Assembly: GCF_013044515.1 (NCBI RefSeq)
Contig: NZ_JABEPR010000004.1
Span: forward strand, 124,001 to 188,000
DNA length: 64,000 bases
Direction: 5' to 3'
Source: Sphingomonas sp. ID1715
GTDB lineage: Bacteria; Pseudomonadota; Alphaproteobacteria; Sphingomonadales; Sphingomonadaceae
Part shown: positions 59,458 to 64,000 of the stretch, in pieces
How the letters are laid out: the number at the start of each line of letters is the position of its first letter
Numbering within the stretch: the stretch's first letter is position 1
Translations under genes and position numbers: made by a program
Notes under the pieces: model-generated
Databases searched by the model: none
What the model saw: the letters and a program-made list of their open reading frames with translations, nothing else
Told to the model about the DNA's origin: nothing

Positions 59458-60451
59458 TCAGCGCGGCTTCACGACCAGCAGATGGGCCGTCCCCGCCACA
59501 GCGGCGGGCCGGCTGCCGCGATCGGAGGCGGGCGCGAAGCGGGCCGTCGGCAGATAGAGGGCGCCATCGGCCGGATCGAGCGCGCCGGTCCGGGCGCCGT
59601 ATTCGGTTTGAACCTGCTCGATGACCTTGGGCGCGCCAGGACCATCAAGCGCGATCACGTCAAGTATTCCGTCGCGGCCGCACGGGATAAACGCGGTCCG
59701 GCGCGACTGGTCGAGGATCACGCCGTCGGGACCGCGCCCGATGTCGAGAAGTGCCGTTTCCCGGCCGGAATGCGCATCGACGATTGGCGCAAGCGCTGAT
59801 GAGCTTGGCGGATCCGGGATCAAACGCGAGCCCGGTCGGACCCTCGCAACCCGGCAACGGAATCGCGGCGCCGGGCCGGAGCGTTTGAAGGTCGATCGAC
59901 TCGATTTCGTTCGCCTCCTCATTGTTGATGAAGAGCATGCCCTCCGGCGTGATCGCCGGCAGTTCGAGGCCGGGCTTGAGCTGGACTGTCGCATACACGC
60001 GGATTGTCGCCAGGTCGATCACCGACACGGTGCCGTCCTTCGCGTTCATGACAAAGGCGTGCCTGGACGTCGGGTCGATGATCGCCGCGTCGGGGTTGGC
60101 GCCGACGGCGAGCCGCGCGATCTGCCGTCCGGTTCTTTGGTCCAGAATATAAACGCTGTTGTCCTTGCCGCTTGTGACAAGCAGCCTGGAGGAGTTCGGG
60201 ATGGGGAGCGCCGCGTGTCCGCGCTCGATTTGACCGAGCGTGCGCGCTTTGCCGGCATGCGCGAGATCGACGGCCGTCACATTGGCCGTTCGTGCGACAA
60301 AGACTTGGTGCGTGGAAGGAGCGACCGCGACCAGATCCCAGCCGCCGTCCGGCATCACGAGGGATGCAGCCACGGCGTAATGCGGGGAAGACGCGGCATG
60401 CCCAGGGGCCGCCAAGCCCAGCGCGAGGCAAATCGTAAGCGACCGGATCAT
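59458..60451 (-). pseudogene. YVTN-type beta-propeller protein, frameshifted
   Basis: The first frame, from ATG 60451, encodes a signal peptide (ending AAPGHAAS) and propeller repeats (VFVARTANVTAVDL, LLVTSGKDNSVYILDQ, AFVMNAKDGTVSVIDL) through AKLISACA. The continuation IVDAHSGRETALLDIGRGPD to VVKPR lies in another frame ending at 59458, with the break near 59785-59800. A correct reading would give a ~330-residue periplasmic propeller of unknown ligand. It is convergent with the RND permease gene. Confidence 0.72.
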
Positions 60452-60578
60452 GGCAGTCTCCATTCCTGGGAGGCACGGGGATGTGGAACGAGCCTAGCGC
60501 ACCGGAGCCCGCGCGCGAGGTAATTCGGGCCGGTTGAGGATTATTGGTCGCGGCAGCGTCTCAAATAATCCGAGGTGC

Positions 60579-61139
60579 ATGATCATCAAAATGAGCAATA
60601 TCTTCCGGACCAATATCCTCGGCGCCGCGGTCGCGCTGAGCCTGCCGGCGGCGGCCGCCGCGCGCGACGCGGCTGCCTGGGACAGCGCGGGCGGCATCGC
60701 TCGCGATGCGCTGGTGGTCGCGGCGCTCGGCGTTCCTGCCATCAAGGGTGACTGGCGGGGAGACGCAGAGGCCGGCGCAAGTCTCGGGAGCGCTGCACTT
60801 GCGACCTATGGACTGAAACGCGCTTTTCCCGAACTGCGACCCGACGGCAGCGACCGCAAGAGCTTCCCGTCCGGGCATAGCTCGATTTCGTTTGCCGCCG
60901 CCGCGACGCTTCAGAACCGTTATGGCTGGCGCATCGGCCTGCCGGCGCAACTGGTCGCCGGCTTTGTCGGCATCTCGAGAATCGAGGCGCGCAAGCATCA
61001 TTGGTACGATGTCGTGGCGGGTGCCGCGGTCGGCGAGGCGAGCGGCTTCCTGCTCACGACCAGGCGCAACTCGAGCGTGCGCGTGCTGCCTTGGGCCGGT
61101 TCCGGCGATGCGGGCGTCACCGCGCTGGTGCGCTTCTAG
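60579..61139 (+). CDS. PAP2-superfamily phosphatase, exported
   Basis: A 186-residue phosphatidic-acid-phosphatase-like enzyme. The three active-site motifs are present: LKRAFPELRPDGSD (about 79-92), SFPSGHSS (95-102) and SRIEARKHHWYDV (133-145), containing the essential Lys, Arg and His residues. It has a signal-like N-terminus (ending AAAARD). Substrates of this family include undecaprenyl pyrophosphate and lipid phosphates, which fits the neighbouring capsule genes. ATG 60579 is spaced from CGAGG; ATG 60591 is less likely. Confidence 0.85.
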   Translation: MIIKMSNIFRTNILGAAVALSLPAAAAARDAAAWDSAGGIARDALVVAALGVPAIKGDWRGDAEAGASLGSAALATYGLKRAFPELRPDGSDRKSFPSGHSSISFAAAATLQNRYGWRIGLPAQLVAGFVGISRIEARKHHWYDVVAGAAVGEASGFLLTTRRNSSVRVLPWAGSGDAGVTALVRF

Positions 61140-61147
61140 GCGGTGCC

Positions 61148-61858
61148 GTGATCGATCCGGAGAGCCCCGAAGCCTATGGCTTGCGCCGGCATCTGGCGCG
61201 AAGCTTCGGAGTCAAGCTCAGCAGCGACATCTACGAGCGGATCTGCGATCTGGGCGTGACGCCGCCGCTCGACCGGGAGCGGCGGCGCCGGCTGGCGGTG
61301 ATCCGCGCGGCCGGCATCCTGTTCATCCATATCCCCAAAAATGCCGGCATGTCGGTCAGCAGCGCGCTTTATGCCCGGCAAGTGAAGCATTCGACGGTCC
61401 GCTATTATCAGCGGGTCGCGCCGGACCTGATCGCGCAGCTGCGAAGCTTTGCGGTCCTTCGCGATCCGATCGAGCGCTTTCTCTCCGCCTATCATTATGC
61501 ACGCGCGGGTGGCAGCGCGGACAACCGGGTGTCTCTGCCCTTCCGCAGGGATTATCGCGCCTTCGAATCGATCGAGGACGCCCTTGATCATATCGAGAGG
61601 GCGGAACTTCCCTATGGGGTCGACCATATCTTCCGGCCGCAAAGCTGGTACATTCTTGACGCATCGGGAAAGGTCGCCGTCGACGATCTGCTGTTGATGG
61701 GGGATGTGAGCGCCTATCTGGCGCAGCGGACGGGCAGGCCGCTTCCATGGGTCAATTGCGGCGATGGGAGCTTCGAGGCGCCGACCTCAGCTCAGGTCGA
61801 TCGCCTCCGCCGCCTCTATCGACGCGACTTCGAGCTCTTCGAGGCGCTTTGCCGGTAA
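61148..61858 (+). CDS. Sulfotransferase-like protein
   Basis: A 236-residue cytosolic protein of the sulfotransferase family 2 type. LFIHIPKNAGMSVSSAL (about 58-74) is the PAPS-binding 5' loop, FAVLRDPIERFLSAYHYA the 3'-phosphate site. It would transfer sulfate from PAPS to a carbohydrate. GTG 61148 follows the PAP2 stop by eight bases; the frame is open upstream but overlaps PAP2. Its end overlaps the flippase gene by 72 bases on the other strand. Confidence 0.82.
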   Translation: MIDPESPEAYGLRRHLARSFGVKLSSDIYERICDLGVTPPLDRERRRRLAVIRAAGILFIHIPKNAGMSVSSALYARQVKHSTVRYYQRVAPDLIAQLRSFAVLRDPIERFLSAYHYARAGGSADNRVSLPFRRDYRAFESIEDALDHIERAELPYGVDHIFRPQSWYILDASGKVAVDDLLLMGDVSAYLAQRTGRPLPWVNCGDGSFEAPTSAQVDRLRRLYRRDFELFEALCR

Positions 61859-63184
61859 GGGCGCCACGCCCGCAGGTAGCGCGCTCGTGCGCCAGACGAG
61901 CCCGGCAAGAAGCGCGCTCGTGGCCGCCGCTTGCAGCAGCGCCTGCATGCCCGCTCCGACCAGGCCGAACCGCATCGTGAGGGGCAGCAAGAGCGGCAGC
62001 AGCGCGAGACCAAGCCCTGCATTGGCGAGGACCGATAGGGCGGGCCGGCCCATGGCGATCAGCCCGGCACTGCAGGGCGGCGCGACCAGCAGGATGGTGC
62101 GCGCGGCTGCAAGCCAGATCATGACCGCAGCAGCATCGCCAAAGGCGCCGCCGCCCAGCAGGACAGCGATGTCGCGCGAGAAGAAGGCGAGAATGATCAG
62201 GATCGGCACTGCCGAGCCGAGCGCTATCGCGATGCAACGCAGCAGCGCTCGCCGGAGCGCGCCGGAGCGGTCGCCTTGGGCGACGAGTTTTGCCAGTTCC
62301 GAATAAGCGGCCTGGCCGAGGATCTGGGCAGGTTGGGCCAGCACGACGGTCGCTCGCTGGGCGATCGCGAACAGCCCGGCAGGCCCTGGACCCAGCGTCC
62401 AGCCGATCGCGAGCGGCGCCAGCCGCGCCGAAAGGTCGGCAAAGGTCACATCCGCATTGGCTGCGAGCATGAACCGCCACAGGCCGGGCGTGTCGCTAGC
62501 GACATTGGTGGGGCGCCCGACCAGTGGCGAGTGGCGAAGGCGCCGGCGCGCGACGACTGCCGCGATCGCCCAGAGCGTTGCCCATTCCGCAAGGGCGGCG
62601 ATCAGCCAGGCGACAAGGAATCCTGTCAGTCCCCAGCCGGCCGCAGCGACCATTATCGCGCCAACCAGCCGCACCGCGGGCGCGACGGCGCTGTGATAGG
62701 CGAGCAGGTCGAAGCGCCGCACCAGCTGGAGCAGGCCGGCCGGAGTGGTCCGTACGGCGCCCAACACCGCCAGGCTGTACGGGATCGCGAGTGCCTGAAC
62801 GCCGAGGGGCCAGCCAAGGCTGGGGCCGATTATCGGGACCAGCGCTGCTGCGGCGATGATTGCGGCGGCGCCTGCGGCGAGTTCGACCGCTGCGGTAAAG
62901 CGCAACAACCGGATGAGCCCGGCTTCATCATGGTCGGCCAGCGCCCGAGCGCCGTAGCGCACTACCGCGTGCCAGCCGGGGAAGCCGATGATCGCGCCTA
63001 TGACCACGACATAGCCATGAACGAGCACCAGCACGCCGTAGTCGGTGGGGCCGAGGGCACGCGCGGCAATGACCATGTAAATGAGGCTGAGGACGCCCGC
63101 CGCGGCCCTTCCGCCCAGCAGCAGCGCGAGGTTTCCGAAGATCCGGCGAACGATGCCCGCTCCTTGGGCGGCCGTTTCAGGCAA
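61787..63184 (-). CDS. Polysaccharide/lipopolysaccharide flippase
   Basis: A 465-residue membrane protein with about 12-14 spans, resembling Wzx-like oligosaccharide flippases of the MOP superfamily: NLALLLGGRAAAGVLSLIYMVIAARALG (in parts), then a polar basic region and RATVVLAQPAQILGQAAY. It would move lipid-linked sugar units across the inner membrane. Its ATG overlaps the end of the CDP-glycerol transferase gene by eight bases, so both are transcribed together from the right. Confidence 0.85.
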   Translation of the reverse strand: MPETAAQGAGIVRRIFGNLALLLGGRAAAGVLSLIYMVIAARALGPTDYGVLVLVHGYVVVIGAIIGFPGWHAVVRYGARALADHDEAGLIRLLRFTAAVELAAGAAAIIAAAALVPIIGPSLGWPLGVQALAIPYSLAVLGAVRTTPAGLLQLVRRFDLLAYHSAVAPAVRLVGAIMVAAAGWGLTGFLVAWLIAALAEWATLWAIAAVVARRRLRHSPLVGRPTNVASDTPGLWRFMLAANADVTFADLSARLAPLAIGWTLGPGPAGLFAIAQRATVVLAQPAQILGQAAYSELAKLVAQGDRSGALRRALLRCIAIALGSAVPILIILAFFSRDIAVLLGGGAFGDAAAVMIWLAAARTILLVAPPCSAGLIAMGRPALSVLANAGLGLALLPLLLPLTMRFGLVGAGMQALLQAAATSALLAGLVWRTSALPAGVAPLPAKRLEELEVASIEAAEAIDLS

Positions 63185-64000
63185 TCCGCCAGCTCCCAGG
63201 GAGAGGCAAGGACCGCCCCCGCCGCGACAAATAGTCCAGGATGGCGCGTGCGCCCCTTGCCGACGACGGCTCGTCCTGAACGTCGAAGGTATAGTCGAAC
63301 AGCTCGCGCTGGACGGATGCGTAGCGAGGGGCGTGCTCTTCGCTGGCTGCGCGCAATCCGGATTCCAGCTCTGCGGCGTCGCTAATCACCGGTCCCGCTC
63401 GCCAATGGGCATAATTGGGATCGCCGTCATAGGAGACGTGATGGGCGTTCAGGAACAGCGCGGGGCGGGGGCGGCGCAAGAACTCATAGATCTGGCTGCT
63501 GACATCGCCCAGATAGATGTCGGCCGCATCGGTGTAGCTCATGTCGGTCGAAGCAGGACTGCCCAGATCGATATGGATGTTGGGCGCCTGGAAATACCTG
63601 CGGTCGAGATCACGGGGGCGGGCGATGCGAAGCCTGTCGATGCTCAGTGCCCAGCGCCGTTCGAACAGCATCACATGGGGCGCAAAGATCAGGTTGTAGC
63701 GATCGCTTGCAAGAAAGAAGTCGAGCACGCGCCGGCCCTGTGTGAACCAGGACGACAAATGCGGCGACACGTGCGGGTTATAGAGGACGGCCGGCCGGCC
63801 GGATGCCGCAAAAGGGAGCGTCGCCGGCGCGAGACGCCGCAGGTCGAATTTGGGATAGCCTGTGATGGTGATTCTGGCGGGTTCGACGCCTGCCTCGCCG
63901 ATCAGCCGATCGCGTATCTTGGGGCCTGCCGCCAGGATATGATCGAAGCGGCTCGCCTCGCGGCCAAAGCCGATTTTCCGGTCTCCTGCGCCATGGTCGG
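63177..64000 (-). CDS. CDP-glycerol glycerophosphotransferase family protein, 5' end beyond window
   Basis: The frame is open from the right edge to the stop at 63177, giving about 274 residues without the N-terminus. DHGAGDRKIGFGRE at the visible start, ITITGYPKFD, VLYNPHVSPH and DIYLGDVSSQIYEFL match the TagB/TagF-like family, which adds glycerol-phosphate or related groups to lipid-linked glycans in wall or capsule synthesis; the conserved His in HGAGD and the SS in the final segment are typical. Together with the flippase and sulfotransferase this indicates a surface-polysaccharide locus continuing to the right. Confidence 0.82.
   Translation of the reverse strand, partial: DHGAGDRKIGFGREASRFDHILAAGPKIRDRLIGEAGVEPARITITGYPKFDLRRLAPATLPFAASGRPAVLYNPHVSPHLSSWFTQGRRVLDFFLASDRYNLIFAPHVMLFERRWALSIDRLRIARPRDLDRRYFQAPNIHIDLGSPASTDMSYTDAADIYLGDVSSQIYEFLRRPRPALFLNAHHVSYDGDPNYAHWRAGPVISDAAELESGLRAASEEHAPRYASVQRELFDYTFDVQDEPSSARGARAILDYLSRRGRSLPLPGSWRIA

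Overview
This 64 kb window is high-GC DNA that most resembles a sphingomonad (Sphingomonas, Sphingobium, Novosphingobium or Sphingopyxis). That view rests on an F-type conjugation gene order typical of sphingomonad plasmids and integrative elements, the style of the FecI/FecR/TonB-receptor triad, and pervasive ATGA or GTGA start-stop overlaps. The taxonomic call is an inference, since no rRNA or tRNA gene was seen. The first ~31 kb looks like an accessory element (plasmid or ICE): a conjugation module followed by toxic-ion resistance cargo.

Region 1 (1-12.2 kb) is a tightly overlapping F-type type IV secretion operon on the plus strand: traC (truncated by the window edge), a small membrane gene, trbI, an S26 signal peptidase, traW, traU, trbC, traN, traF, traH and traG. 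A small tail-anchored protein gene lies convergent to traG.

Region 2 (12.4-20.9 kb) holds plus-strand ion-stress genes. A fluoride riboswitch with a Shine-Dalgarno-masking hairpin precedes crcB, a universal stress protein, a CPA2-type antiporter and an MFS transporter. An arsenic operon follows: a 47-residue Cys-Cys small ORF, arsR, arsI, arsC and acr3. A yybP-ykoY (Mn2+) riboswitch then precedes an mntP-type exporter, a DUF3147 protein and an MliC-like lipoprotein.

Region 3 (20.9-30.8 kb) is a long minus-strand divalent-metal efflux cluster. In transcription order it runs: CDF transporter, His-rich periplasmic protein, czcC, czcB, czcA, DUF190 PII-like protein, CDF (czcD), ZIP-family transporter, small SANT/Myb-like protein and CusF-like lipoprotein. 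A MerR-type operator sits in front, but the divergent merR gene is frameshifted.

Region 4 (30.8-46.3 kb) starts with minus-strand genes for a DUF4336 protein, a HAD-family protein, an exported isoaspartyl methyltransferase and a secreted endonuclease/phosphatase-fold protein. Plus-strand genes follow: a putative outer-membrane protein, a DUF1003 protein, then FecI sigma, FecR and a TonB receptor with an STN signalling domain. These run directly into a DUF2334 deacetylase, two GT4-like glycosyltransferases, a flippase-like membrane protein, a DUF2141 protein and an LptF/LptG-like permease. This looks like a surface-signalled glycan or glycolipid locus.

Region 5 (46.1-64 kb) holds a ClC channel gene coupled to an HtrA-like pseudoprotease and a small membrane protein; an RcnR-type regulator with a DmeF-type CDF exporter; a PepSY protein, OmpR-type regulator and histidine kinase in front of a second RND tripartite pump; a frameshifted beta-propeller gene; a PAP2 phosphatase; and, at the right edge, a sulfotransferase, a polysaccharide flippase and a CDP-glycerol glycerophosphotransferase that runs off the window.

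The strongest non-routine signals are the two riboswitches, the Cys-Cys small ORF before arsR, the ClC/pseudoprotease operon, and the FecIR-linked glycan operon.
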